Both the position numbers and the translations under genes were made by a program. From contig JBBMNZ010000045.1 in the NCBI GenBank assembly GCA_037954325.1, positions 723,501 through 787,500 on the forward strand: 64,000 nt of DNA. Reading direction: 5' to 3'. The notes under the pieces are model-generated. The model searched no databases. It saw only the letters and a list, made by a program, of their open reading frames with translations, and had not been told where the DNA came from. How positions within the stretch are numbered: the stretch's first letter is position 1; each line of letters starts with the position of its first letter. This document shows, piece after piece, positions 13,249 to 26,460 of the stretch. This DNA is from Fistularia commersonii. Taxonomy: Eukaryota > Chordata > Actinopteri > Syngnathiformes > Fistulariidae.

Positions 13249-15639
13249 TGTTTAGGACAAGATTTTGTACAATTTATGTAAAATTCAGTGCAATCCAGGT
13301 ACATTTTCAAAAGATATAGCCGTTCGTTAAAAAAGTTCTTTTCTCACCGAGTTGAAGCGTTATTGATTAGGAGTCGAAATAACTAATGAATTTCATCAAT
13401 CTGGTTTCTGCTGTGGAAATATGTTTTTTAGGACATGATTTTGCACTAAATATTTCAAATTCAGTGTGATCCAGCGACAAGATCAAAAGATATAGCCATT
13501 CGTGCAAAAAGTGCTTATCTCACGGAGTTGAAGCGTTTTTGATTTGGAGTGGAAATAACTAATGAATTCCATCAAGCTGGTTTTTGCTGTTGATATATGT
13601 TGTTTAGGACATGATTCTGAACAATATATGTCAAATTCAGTGTGATCCCATCACATGTTCAAAAGATATAGCCATTCGTTCAAAAAGTGCTTATCTCACC
13701 GAGTTGAAGCGTTTTTGAGTTGGAGTGGAAATAACTAATGAATTTCAATATGCTGGTTTTTGCCGTTGATATATGTTGTTTAGGACATGATTCTGCACAA
13801 TATATGTCAATATCAGTATAATCCAGTGACAAGATCAAAAGATATAGCCATAAGCTCAAAAATCACTTATCTTACCAAGTTAAATCGCTTTTGATTAGAA
13901 GTGGAAATAACTAATGAATTCCATCAAGCTGGTGTCTGCTGGTGATATATGTTGTTTAGGACATGATTCTGCACAATATATGTTAAATTCAGTGTAATCC
14001 CATCACATGTTCAAAAGATATAGCCATTCGTTCAAAAAGTGTTTATCTTATCGGATTGAAGCGTTTTTGATTAAGAGTGGAAATAACTCATGAATTTCAC
14101 CAAGCTGGTTTCTGCTGTTCAAATATGATGTTCAGTACATGATTCTGCACAATTAATGTCAAATTCAGTGTAATCCGGCGGCAAGTTCAAAAGATATAGC
14201 CATTCGTTAAAAAAGTGCTTATCTTATCGAGTTAAATTGTTTTTGAGTTGGAGTGGAAATAACTGATGAATTTCATCAAGCTGGTTTCTGCTGTTGATAT
14301 TTGTTGTCTTGGACATGATTCTGCACGATATATGTCAATTTCAGTGTAATCCCATCACAGGTTAAAAACATATAGCCATTCTTTCAAAAAGTCTTCATCT
14401 AACCGAGTCGAAGCGTTTTTGATTAGGAGTGAAAATAACTAATGAATTTCATCAAGCTGGTTTCTGCTGTTGAAATATGTTGTTTAGGACATGATTCTAC
14501 ACCAAATATGTCAAATTCAGTGTAATCCAGCGTCAAGATCAAAAGATATAGCCATTCGTTCAAAAAGTGTTTATCTCACCGAGTTGAAGCGTTTTTGATT
14601 AGGAGTGGAAATAACTAATGAATTTCATCAAGCTGGTTTCTGCCGTTGAAATATGTTGTTTAGGACATGATTCTGCACAATATATGTCAAATTCAGTGTG
14701 ATCCCATGACATGTTCAAAAGATATAGCCATTGGTTCAAAAAGGACTTATCTCACCAAGTTGAACCGTTTTTGATTAGGATTGGAAATATCTAACGGATT
14801 TCATCAAGCTGGTTTCTGCTGTTGAAATATGTTTTTTAGGACATGATTTTGAACTAAATATTTCAAATTCAGTGTAATCCAGCGACAAGATCAAAAGATA
14901 TAGCCATTCGTGCAAAAAGTGCTTATCTCACTGAGTTGAAGCTTTTTTGATTTGGAGTGGAAATAACTAATGAATTCCATCAAACTGGTTTCTGCTGTTG
15001 ATATATGTTGTTTTCAGGACATGATTCTGCACAATATATGTCAAATTCAGTGTAATCCAGCGACAAGATCAAAAGATATAGCCATTCGTTCAAAAACTGC
15101 TTATCTCACCGAGTTGAAGCGTTTTTGAGTTGGAGTGGAAATAACTAATGAATTTCAATATGCTGGTTATTGCTGTTTATATATGTTGTTTAGGACATGA
15201 TTCTACACAATATATGTCAAATTCAGTGTAATCCAGCTACAAGGTCAAAAGATATAGCCATTCGTTCAAAAACTGCTTATCTCACCGAGTTGAAGCGTTT
15301 TTGAGTTGGAGTGGAAATAACTAATGAATTTCAATATGCTGGTTATTGCTGTTTATATATGTTGTTTAGGACATGATTCTACACAATATATGTCAAATTC
15401 AGTGTAATCCAGCTACAAGTTCAAAAGATATAGCCATAAGGTCAAAAAGTAATTATCTTACCGAGTTAAATCGCTTTTGATTAGGAGTGGAAATAACACA
15501 TGAATTTCATCAAGCTGGTGTCTGCTGGTGATATATGTTGTTTAGAACATGACTCTGCACAATATATGTCAAATTCAGTGTAATCCCATCACATGTTCAA
15601 AAGATATAGCCATTCGTTCAAAAAGTGTTTATCTTATCG
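13249..15639. repeat. Diverged HOR start (copy 4) grading into unordered satellite
   Basis: TGTTTAGGACAAGATTTTGT reappears at 13249. The next seven or so monomers follow the HOR order (GCAAAAAGTGC variant, GAACAATATATG variant, CAATATCAGTATAATCC variant, CTGGTGTCTGCTGG variant) until about 14440, with more substitutions than copies 1-3. After that the order is lost. One monomer is tandemly doubled near 15111 and 15287 (both with GGTTATTGCTGTTTATATAT). Confidence 0.75.
15635..15639. repeat. Target-site duplication TATCG (left)
   Basis: TATCG immediately precedes the TGTCAC end of the inserted LTR. The same five bases follow the other end at 16687-16691. Removing the insert and one TATCG restores an ordinary monomer (CTTATCGGGTTGAAGCG). 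Confidence 0.92.
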
Positions 15640-15708
15640 TGTCACGATGTGCTGGGGCGGACTCGAGCAGGGAACCACACTTCGGGGCAGAGATGGGTGG
15701 AAAGCGCT

Positions 15709-15714
15709 TTTATT
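15709..15714 (-). promoter_or_regulatory. Predicted LTR polyadenylation signal AATAAA
   Basis: AATAAA on the minus strand (AACCAAATAAAAGCGC) lies about 70 bp from the 3' end of the LTR. With the TATA box near 16614 it would put the 48-bp minisatellite within the transcribed R region. Confidence 0.5.
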
Positions 15715-15751
15715 TGGTTGAAGTTGCAGAACTGGATGCGAACGGGATGGG

Positions 15752-15872
15752 TTGCAGACTGGACGGGATGCAGACTGGACTGGACGGGTTGCAGACCGGA
15801 CTGGACGGGACGAGTTGCAGACTGGACAAGACGAGTTGCAGACTGGACAAGACGAGTTGCAGACTGAACGGC
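15752..15872. repeat. 21-bp-type short tandem repeat inside the solo LTR
   Basis: Units such as GACGAGTTGCAGACTGGACAA repeat with a period of about 20-21 bp, becoming less regular to the left (GACGGGATGCAGACTGGACT). It lies between the predicted polyadenylation signal and the 48-bp repeat. Confidence 0.8.
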
Positions 15873-15893
15873 AGAGGCTGGGCCTCAACAGTA

Positions 15894-16485
15894 CGGGTTG
15901 CGGGAGGGAACAGAGGTCACGCCGGCCGTCTGGGCCCGGCCGTGACTCGGGAAGGGAACAGAGGTCACGCCGGCCGTGACTCGGGAAGGGAACAGAGGTC
16001 AGGACGGCCGTCTGGTCCCGGCCGTGACTCGGGAAGGGAACAGAGGTCAGGACGGCCGTCTGGGCCCGGCCGTGACTCGGGAAGGGAACAGAGGTCACGA
16101 CGGCCGTCTGGGCCCGGCCGTGACTCGGGAAGGGAACAGAGGTCACGACGGCCGTCTGGGCCCGGCCGTGACTCGGGAAGGGAACAGAGGTCACGCCGGC
16201 CGTCTGGGCCCGGCCGTGACTCGGGAAGGGAACAGAGGTCACGCCGGCCGTCTGGGCCCGGCCGTGACTCGGGAAGGGAACAGAGGTCACGCCGGCCGTC
16301 TGGGCCCGGCCGTGACTCGGGAAGGGAACAGAGGTCACGCCGGCCGTCTGGGCCCGGCCGTGACTCGGGAAGGGAACAGAGGTCACGCCGGCCGTCTGGG
16401 CCCGGCCGTGACTCGGGAAGGGAACAGAGGTCACGTCGGCCGTCTGGGCCCGGCCGTGACTCGGGAAGGGAAAGGAGGTCACACC
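15894..16485. repeat. 48-bp GC-rich minisatellite inside the solo LTR
   Basis: GTGACTCGGGAAGGGAACAG recurs at 15942, 15976, 16024, 16072, 16120, 16168, 16216, 16264, 16312, 16360, 16408 and 16456. Every step is 48 bp except the first, which is 34 bp. About 12 units are present. Units vary at GTCACGCC / GTCACGAC / GTCAGGAC, giving blocks of like units, as in slippage or unequal exchange. Confidence 0.95.
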
Positions 16486-16608
16486 TGGGGTCCGGTCATA
16501 GCAGGGGTGAGGTCCGGGTTGGCAAGGGTGAGGTCCAGGTCGTGGCAGGGTCCCACAGTAGTTCATGAAGACCACAATCCCCCGGCGCCAGGCAGAGAGT
16601 GCCGCTGC

Positions 16609-16618
16609 CCTTTATAGG
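16609..16618 (-). promoter_or_regulatory. Predicted LTR TATA box
   Basis: On the minus strand the LTR reads CCCTATAAAGGGC here, downstream of the TGTCA end and upstream of the minisatellite. Position and motif fit a retrotransposon U3 promoter. This is a motif call only. Confidence 0.55.
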
Positions 16619-16686
16619 GATCTCGATTAGCGGCATCTGCTGCAGCTAGCACAGATTACAACAGGGATCAGCTGTGAACCCTGACA

Positions 16687-19600
16687 TATCGGGTTGAAGC
16701 GTTTTTGATTAAGAGTGGAAATAACTAATGAATTTCACCAAGCTGGTTTCTGCTGTTTATATATGTTGTTCAGTACATGATTCTGCACAATATATGTCAA
16801 ATTCAGTGTAATCCAGCTACAAGTTCAAAAGATATAGCCATTCGTTAAAAAAGTGCTTATCTCACCGAGGTGAAGCGTTTTTGATTAGGAGTGATATAAC
16901 TAATGAATTTCATCAAGTTGGTTTCTACTGTTGAAATATGTTGATTAGGACATGATTCTGCACAATATATGTCAACTTCAGTGTAATCCCATCACAGGTT
17001 AAAAACATATAGTAATTCGTTCAAAAAGTGTATATCTTATCGGGTTGAAGCGTTTTTGATTATGAATGGAAATAACTAATGGATTTCATCAAGCTGGTTT
17101 TTGCCGTTGAAATATATTGTTTGGAACATGATTTTGCACAATATATGTAAAATTCAGTGGAATCCAGCTACAAGTTCAAAAGATATAGCCATTCGTTGAA
17201 AAATTGCTTATCTTACCGAGTTGAAGCGTTTTTGATTAGGAGTAGAAATAACTAATGAATTTCATCAAGCTGGTTTCTGCTGTTGAAATATGTTTTTTAG
17301 GACATGATTCTGCACAAAATATGTCAAATTCAATGTAATTCCATCACAGGTTCAAAAGATAGAGGCCATTCGTTCCATAAGTGTTTATCTTATCGGGTTG
17401 AAGCGTTTTTGATTAAGAGAGGAAATAACTATTGAATTTCATCAAGCTGGTTTCTGCTGTTGAAATATGTTGTTTAGGACATGATTCTACACCAAATATG
17501 TCAAATTCAGTGTAATCCAGCGTCAAGATCAAAAGATATACCCTTTCGTTCAAAAACTGCTTATCTCACGGAGATGTAGCGTTTTTGATTAGGAGTGGAA
17601 ATAACGAATAAATTTCATCAAGCTGGTTTCTGCTATTGAAATATGTTGTTTAGGACATGATTCTGCACAATATATGTCAAATTCAGTGGGATCCCATTAC
17701 AGGTTCAAAACATATAGCCATTGGTTCAAAAAGGACTTATCTCACCAAGTTGAAGCGTTTTTGATTAGGAGTGGAAAAAACTAATGGATTTCATCAAGCT
17801 GGTTTCTGCTGTTGAAATATGTTGTTTAAGACATGATTCTGCACTAAATATGTCAAATTCAGTGTAATCCAGCGACAAGATCAAAATATATAGCCATTCG
17901 TTCAAAAAGTGCTTTTCTCACCGAGTTGAAGCGTTTTTGATTAGGAGTGGAAATAACTAATGGATTTCATCAAGCTGGTTTTTGCCGTTGAGATATGTTG
18001 TTTGGAACATGATTTTGCACAATATATTTCAAATTCAGTGTAATCCAGCTACAAGTTCAAAAGATATAGCCATTCGTTCAAAAAGTGCTTATCTCACCGA
18101 GTTGAAGCGTTTTTGATTTTGAGTGGAAATGACTAATGAATTTCATCTAGCTGGTTTCTGATTTTGAAATATGTTTTTTAGGACATGATTCTGCACGATA
18201 TATGTCAAATTCAGTGTAATCGCATCACAGGTTCAAAAGATATAGCCATTCGTTCAAAAAGTGTTTATCTTATCGGGTTGAAGCGTTTTTGATTAGGAGT
18301 GGAGATAACTAATGAATTTCATCAAGCTGGTTTCTGCTGTTGAAATATGTTTTTTAGGACATGATTCTACGCAAAATATGTCAAATTCAGTGTAATCCAC
18401 CGTCAAGATCAAAAGATGTAGCCTTTCGTTCAAAAAGTGCTTATCTCACGAGGTTGAAGCGTTTTTGATTAGGAGTGGAAATAACTAATCAATTTCATCA
18501 AGCTGGTTTCTGTTGTTGAAATATTTTGTATAGGACATGATTCAGCACAAAAAATGTAAAATTCAGGGTAATCCAGCTACAAGTTCAAAAGATACAGCCA
18601 TTAGTTCAAAAAGTGCTTATCTCACCGAGTTGAAGCGTTTTTGATTAGGAGTGGAAATAACTAATGAATTTCATCAAGTTGGTTTCTACTGTTGAAATAT
18701 GTTGTTTAGGACATGATTCTGCACAATATATGTCAAATTCAGTGTAATCCCATCCAAGGTTCAAAAGATATAGCCATTCGTTCTAAAAGTGCTTATCTTA
18801 TCGGGTTGAATCATTTTTGATTAAGAGTGGAAATAACTAATGAATTTCACCAAGTTGGTTTTTGTTGTTGATATATGTTGTTTAGGACATGATTCTGCAC
18901 AATATATGTCAAATTCAATATAATCCAGCCATAAGTTCAAAAGATATAGCCATAAGGTCAAAAACTGCATATCTTATCGGTTAAATCGTTTTTGAGTTGG
19001 AGTGGAAATAACTAATGAATTTCATCATGCTGGATTCTGCTGTTGATATATGTTGTTTAGGAAAAGATTCTGCACAATATATGTCAATTTCAGTGTAATC
19101 CCATCACAGGTTCAAAAGATTTAGCCATTCGTTCAAAAAGTCTTCATCTCACTGACTTGAAGCGTTTTTGATTCGGAGTGGAAATAAAAAAATGAATTTC
19201 ATTAAGCTGGTTTCTGCTGTGGAAATATGTTGTTTAGTACATGATTCTGAACAAAATATGTCAAATTCAGTGTAATCCAGGTACAAATTCAAAAGATAAA
19301 GCCATTCGTTCAAAAAGTTCTTATATCACTGACTTGAAGTGTTTTTGACTAGTAGCTGAAATAACTAATGAATTTCATCAAGCCGGTTTCTGCTGTTGAT
19401 ATATCTTGTTTAGGACATGATTCTGCACAATATATGTCAAATTCAATGTAACCCAGCTACAAGATCAAAATATATAGCCATTCGTTAAAAAAGTGCTTTT
19501 CTCACCGAGTTGAAGCGTTATTGATTAGGAGTGGAAATAAGTTATGAATTTCATTAATCTGGTTTCTGCTGTTGAAATATGTTGTTTAGGACAATATTCT

Positions 19601-22600
19601 ACACAAAATATGTCAAATTCAGTGTAATTCAGCGACAAAATCAAAAGATATAGCCATTCGTTCAAAAAGTGTTTATCTTATCGGGTTGAAATATGTTGTT
19701 TAGGACAAGATTTTGTACAATTTATGTCAAATTCAGTGTAATCCTGGCACATTTTCAAAAGATATAGCCATTCGTTAAAAAAGTGCTTTTCTCACCGGAG
19801 TTGAAGCGTTATTGATTAGGAGTGGAAATAACTAATGAATTTCATTAATCTGGTTTCTGCTGTTGAAATATGTTGTTTAGGACATGATTCTGCAAAAAAT
19901 ATGTCAAATTCAGCTTAATCCCATCACATGTTCAAAAGATATAGCCATTCGTTCAAAAACGTCTTATCTAACCGAGTTGAAGCGTTTTTGATTAGGAGTG
20001 GAAAAAACTAATGGATTTCATCAAGCTGGTTTCTACTGTTGAAATATGTTGTATAGGACATGATTCTGCACAATATATGTCAAATTCAGTGTAATCCAGC
20101 GACAAGATCAAAAGATATAGCCATTCGTTCAAAAACTGCTTATCTCACCGAGTTGAAGCGTTTTTTAGTTGGAGTGGAAATAACTAATGAATTTCAATAT
20201 GCTGGTTTTTGCTGATGATATATGTTGTTTAGGACATGATTTTGCACAATATATGTCAAATTTAGTGTAATCACATCACAGGTTCAAAAGATATAGCCAT
20301 TCGTTCAAAGAGTGCTTTTCTCACCAAGTTGAGGCGTTTTTGATCAGTATTGGAAATAACTAATGGATTTCATCAAGCTGGTTTTTGCCGTTGAAATATG
20401 TTGTTTGGAACATGATTTTGCACAATATATGTCAAATTCAGTGGAATCCAGGTACAAGTTCAAAAGATATAGCCATTCGTTCAAAAAGTGCTTCTCTCAC
20501 CGAGTTGAAGCGTTTTTTATTAGGAGTGGAAATGACTAATGGATTTCATCAAGCTGGTTTCTACTGTTGAAATATGTTGATTAGGACATGATTCTGCACA
20601 ATATATGTCAACTTCAATGTAATCCCATCACATGTTCAAAAGATATAGCCATTCGTTCAAAAAGTGTATATCTTATCGGGTTGAAGCGTTTTTGATTAAG
20701 AGTGGAAATAACTAATGAATTTCACCAAGCTGGTTTCTGATGTTCAAATATGTTGTTTAGGACACGATTCTACACAAAATATGTCAAATTCAGTGTAATC
20801 CAGCGTCAAGATCAAAAGATATAGCCTTTCGTTCAAAAAGTGCTTATCTCACCGAGTTGAAGCGTTTTTGATTCGGAGTAAAAATAACGAATGAATTTCA
20901 TCAAGCTGGTTTCTGCCGTTGAAATATGATGTTTAGGACATGATTCTGCGCAATATATGTCAAATTCAGTGGGATCCCATTACAGGTTCAAAAGATATAG
21001 CCATTGGTTCAAGAAGGACTTATCTCACCAAGTTGAAGCGGTTTTGATTTGGAGTGGAAAAAACTAATGGATTTCATCAAGCTGGTTTCTGCTGTTGAAA
21101 TATGTTGTCTAGGACATGATTCTGCACGATATATGTCAAATTCAGTGTAATCCAGCGACAAGATCAAAAGATATAGCCATTCGTACAAAAAGTGCTTATC
21201 TCACAAAGTTGAAGCTTTTTTGATTAATAGTGGAAATAACTAATGAATTCCATCAAGCTGGTTTCTGCTGTTGATATATGTTGATTAGGACATGATTCTG
21301 CACAATATATGTCAAATTCAGTGTGATCCCATCACAAGTTCAAAAGATATATCCATTCGTTCAAAAACTGCTTATCTCACCGAGTTGAAGCGTTTTTGAT
21401 TGAGAGAGGAAATAACTAATGAATTTCACTAAGCCTGTTTCTGCTGTTGATAGATGTTGTATAGGACATGATTCTGCACAATATATGTCAAATTCAGTGT
21501 AATCCAGCGACAAGATCAAAAGATATAGCCATAAGGTCAAAAAGTGCTTGTCTTACCGAGTTAAATCGTTTTTGAGTTGGAGTGGAAATAACTCATGAAT
21601 TTCATCAAGCTGGTGTCTGCTGGTAATATATGTTATTTAGGACATGATTCAGCAAAATATATGTTAAAATCAGTGTAATCCCATCACATGTTCAAAAGAT
21701 ATAGTCATTCATTCAAAAAGTGTTTATGTTATCGGGTTGAAGCGTTTTTGATTAAAAGTGGAAACAACTAATGAATTTCACCAAGCTGGTTTCTGCTGTT
21801 CAAATATGTTGTTCAGTACATGATTCTGCACAATATATGTCAAATTCAGTGTAATCCAGCTACAAGTTCAAAAGATATAGCCATTCGTTCAAAAAGTGTT
21901 TATCTTATCGGGTTGAAGCGTTTTTTATTAGGAGTGGAAATAACTAATGAATTTCACTAAGCCTGTTTCTGCTGTTGATAGATGTTGTATAGGACATGAT
22001 TCTGCAAAATATATGTCAAATTCAGTGTAATCCAGCGACAAGATCAAAAGATAAAGCCATTCGTTCAAAAACTGCTTATCTCACCGAGTTGAAGCGTTTT
22101 TGAGTTGGAGTGGAAATAACTAATGAATTTCAATATGATGGTTTTTGCTTTTGATAGATCATGTTTAGGACATGATTCTGCACAATATATGTCAAATTCA
22201 GTGTAATTCAGCTATAAATTCAAAAGATATAGCCATAAGGTCAAAAAGTGCTTATTTCACTGAGTTGAAGCGTTTTTGATTTTGAGTGGAAATGACTAAT
22301 GAATTTCATCAAGCTGGTTTCTGCTGTTGAAATATGTTGTTTAGGACATGATTCTGCACAAAATATATCAAATTCAGTGTAATCCAGCTACAAGTTCAAA
22401 AGATATAGCCATAAGGTCAAAAAGTGCTTGTCTTACCGAGTTAAATCGTTTTTGATTTGGAGTGGAAATAACTCATGAATTTCATCAAGCTGAAGTCTGC
22501 TGGTGATATATGTTATTTAGGACATGATTCAGCACAATATATGTTAAAATCAGTGTAATCCCATCACATGTTCAAAAGATATAGTCATTCATTCAAAAAG

Positions 22601-25600
22601 TGTTGATCTTATCGGGTTGAAGCGTTTTTGATTAAAAGTGGAAATAACTAATGGATTTCACCAAGCTGGTTTCTGCTGTTCAAATATGTTGTTCAGTACA
22701 TGATTCTGCACTAAATATGTCAAATTCAGTGTAATCCAGCTACAAGTTCAAAACATATAGCCATTCGTTCAAAAAGTGTTTATCTTATCGGGTTGAAGCG
22801 TTTTTTATTAGGAGTGGAAATAACTAATGAATTTCATCAAGATGGTTTTTGCCGTTGAAATATGTTTTTTAGAACATGATTCTGCACAATTAATGTCAAA
22901 TTCAGTGTAATCCAGCTACAAGTTCAAAAGATATAGCCATTCGTTAAAAAAGTGCTTATCTCACCGAGTTGAAGCGTTTTTTATTAGGGATGGAAATAAC
23001 TAATGAATTTCATCAAGCTGGTTTCTGCTTTTGAAATATGTTGTTTAGAAAATGATTCTGCACAATATATGTCAACTTCAGTGTAATCCAGCCACAAGTT
23101 AAAAAGATATATCCATAAGGTCAAAAACTGCTTATCTTATCGAGTTAAATTGTTTTTGAGTTGGAGTGGAAATGACTAATGAATTTCATCATGCTGGTTT
23201 CTGCTGTTGATATATGTTGTCTAGGACATGATTCTGCACAATATATGTCAATTTCAGTTTAAACCCATCACAGGTTAAAAACATATAGCCATTCGTTCAA
23301 AAAGTCTTCATCTCACCGAGTTGAAGCGTTTTTGATTAGGAGTGAAAATAACTAATGAATTTCATCAAGCTGGTTTCTACTGTTGAAATATGTTGTTTAG
23401 GACATGATTTTGCACAAAATATATCAAATTCAGTGTAATCCAGCTACAAGTTCAAAAGATATAGCCATAAGGTCAAAAACTGCTTGTCTTACCGAGTTAA
23501 ATCGTTTTTGAGTTGGAGTGGAAATAATTCATGAATTTCATCAAGCTGGTTTCTGCTGGTGATATATGTTGTTTAGAACATGATTCTGCACAATATATGT
23601 CAAATTCAGTGTAATCCCATTACAGGTTCAAAAGATATAGCCATTCGTTCAAAAAGTGTTTATCTTATCGGGTTGAAGCGTTTTTGATTAAGAGTGGAAA
23701 TAACTAATGAATTTCACCAAGCTGGTTTCTGCTGTTCAAATATGTTGTACAGTACATGATTCTGCACAATATATGTCAAATTCAGTGTAATCCAGCCACA
23801 AGTTCAAAAAATAAAGCCATTCGTTCAGATAGTGCTTCTCTCACCGAGTTGAAGCGTTTTTGATTAGGAGTGGAAATAACTAATGGATTTCATCAAGCTG
23901 GTTTTTGCCATTGAAATATGTTGTTTAGAACATGATTCTGCACAATTAATGTCAAATTCAGTGTAATCCCATCACAGGTTCAAAAGATATAGCCATTCGT
24001 TCAAAAAGTCTTCATCTCACCGAGTTGAAGCGTTTTTGATTAGGAGTGGAAATAACTAATGAATTTTCATCAGGTTGGTTTCTACTGTTGAAATATGTTG
24101 ATTAGCACATGATTCTGCACAATATATGTCAACTTCAGTGTAATCCCATCACAGGTTCAAAAGATATAGCCATTCGATCAAAAAGTGTATATCTTATCGG
24201 GTTGAAGCGTTTTTGATTAGGAATGGAAATAACTAATGAATTTCATCAAGCCGCTTTCTGCTTTTGAAATGTGTTGTTTAGGGCATAATTCTGCAAAATA
24301 TATTTCAAATTCAGTGTAATCCAGCTACAAGATCAAAAGTTATAGCCATTCGTTCAAAAAGTGCTTATCTCACCGAGTTGAAGCTTTTTTGATTTGGAGT
24401 GGAAATAACTAATGAATTCCATCAAGCTGGTTTCAGCTATTGAAATACGTTGATTAGGACATGATTTTGCACAATATATGTCAAATTCAGTGTAACCAAG
24501 CTACAAGATCAAAATATATAGCCCTTCGTTCAAAAATTGCTTATCTCACCGAGTTGAAGCGTTTTTGATTAGGAGTGGAAATAACTAATGGATTTCATCA
24601 AGCTGGTTTTTGCCGTTGAAATATGTTGTTTAGAACATGATTCTGCACAATTTATTTCAAATTCAGTGTAATCCAGCTACAAGTTCAAAAGATATTGCGA
24701 TTCGTTCAAAAAGTGCTTATCACACCGAATTGAAGCGTTTTCAATTCGGAGTGGAAATAACTAATGAATTTTATCAAGCTGATTTCTGCTGTTGAAATAT
24801 GTTGTTTAGGACATGATTCTGCAATATATATGTCAAATTCAGTGTGATCCCATTACAGGTTCAAAAGATATAGCCATTCCATCAAAAAGTACTTATCTCA
24901 GCGAAATGAAGCTTTTTTGATTAGGGGTGGAAATAACTAATGAATTTCATCAAGCTGGTTTTTGATTTTGAAATATGTTGTCTCGGACATGATTCTGCAC
25001 AATAAATGTCAAATTCAGTTTGATCCCATTACAGGTTCAAAAGATATAGCCATTCGTTCAAAAAGTGTTTATCTTATCGAGTTGAAGCGTTTTTGATTAA
25101 GAGAGGAAATAACCCAAGGATTTCATCAAGGTTGTTTCTGGTGTTGAAATGTATTGTTTAGGGCATGATTTTGCATGATATATGTCAAATTCAGTGTAAT
25201 CCAGCTATAAGTTCAAAAGATATAGCCATTCGTTCACAAAGTGCTTATCTCACCAAGTTGAAGCGTTTTTGATTAGGAGTGGAAATAACTAATCAACTTC
25301 ATAAAGCTGGTTTCTGCTGTTGAAATATGTTTTTTAGGACATGATTCAGCACAATATATGTCAAATTCAGTGTAATCCAGCTATAAATTCAAAAGATATA
25401 GCCATTCTTTCAATAAGTGTTTATCTTATTGGGTGTAAGCGTTCCTGATTAGAAGTGTAAATAACTAATGAATTTCATCAAGCTGGTTTCTGGTGTTGAA
25501 ATGTGTTGTTTAGGGCATGATTCTGCAAGACATATTTCAAATTCAGTGTAATCCAGCTATATGTTCAAAAGATATAGCCATTCGTTCACAAAGTGCTTAT

Positions 25601-26460
25601 CTCACCGAGTTGAAGCGTTTTTGATTCGGAGTGGAAATAACTAATGAATTTCATCAAGCTGGTTTCTGCTATTGAAATATGTTGTTTAGGACATGATTCT
25701 GCACAATATATGTCAAATTCAGTGTAACCAAGCTACAAGATCAAAATATATAGCCCTTCGTTCAAAAAGTGCTTATCTCACCGAGTTGAAGCGTTTTTGA
25801 TTAGGAGTGGAAATAACTAATGGATTTCATCAAGCTGGTTTCTGCTGTTGAAATATGTTGTTTAGGGCATGATTCTGCACAAAATATATCAAATTCAGTG
25901 TAATCCAGCTACAAGTTCAAAAGATATTGCCATTCCTTCAAAAAGTGCTTATCTCACCGAGTTGAAGCGTTTTCGATTCGGAGTGGAAATAACTAATGAA
26001 TTTCATCAAGCTGGTTTCTGCTGTTGAAATATGTTGTTTAGGACATGATTCATCACAAAATATGTCAAATTCAGTGTGATCCCATTACAGGTTCAAAAGA
26101 TATAGCCATTCCTTCAAAAAAGACTTATCTCACCGAAATGAAGCGTTTTTGATCATCAAGCTGGTTTTTGCTGTTGAAATATGTTGTTTAGGACATGATT
26201 CTGCACGATATATGTCAGTCAGTTTGATCCCATTACAGGTTCAAAAGATATAGCCATTCGTTCAAAAAGTGCTTATCTCACCGAGTTGAACCGTTTTTGA
26301 TTAGGGGTGGAAATAACTAATGGATTTCATCAAGCTGGTTTCTACTGTTGAAATATGTTGTTTAGAACATGATTCTACAAAATACATTTCAAATTCAGTG
26401 TAATCCAGCTACAGGTTCAAAAGATATAGCCAGAAGGTCAAAAAGTGCTTAATTTACCGA
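16687..26460. repeat. Satellite subfamily A, unordered monomers
   Basis: The array resumes in exact register after the solo LTR (TATCGGGTTGAAGCG). Monomers remain about 176 bp and clearly of the left-hand type, but no long-range repeat order is obvious. A 62-bp-short monomer junction of the HOR type (CGGGTTGAAATATGTTGTTTAGGACAAG context) recurs near 19685. Monomers diverge more towards the right, and 26155 shows a further internal deletion. Confidence 0.9.

Larger units (their letters stand above)
15640..16686 (-). mobile_element. Solo LTR (probable gypsy-like), inserted in satellite
   Basis: This 1047-bp GC-rich insert starts TGTCA and ends TGACA, the TG...CA ends of an LTR with a 5-bp inverted terminal repeat, and is flanked by perfect 5-bp direct repeats. 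No gag or pol lies between or beside, so it is a solo LTR left by LTR-LTR recombination. Orientation is minus: reading that strand, a TATAAA box lies at about 16611-16617 (CCCTATAAAGGGC) and an AATAAA signal at 15709-15714, in the U3-R-U5 order. The CTATAAAGGGC context resembles the LTR promoter of the gypsy element at 44703-49393, but the rest is unlike it. The long open frames across it on both strands follow from its 48-bp repeat and are not credible genes. Confidence 0.85.

Noticed and set aside
1..15639. CRISPR-like array of direct repeats
   Set aside because: Monomers are contiguous 176-bp units without unique spacers, in a eukaryotic satellite context.
15549..16617. Long arginine/glycine-rich and proline-rich ORFs on both strands (339, 313 and 213 codons)
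   Set aside because: The 48-bp unit is a multiple of three without stops in several frames, so all frames stay open. The region is an LTR.
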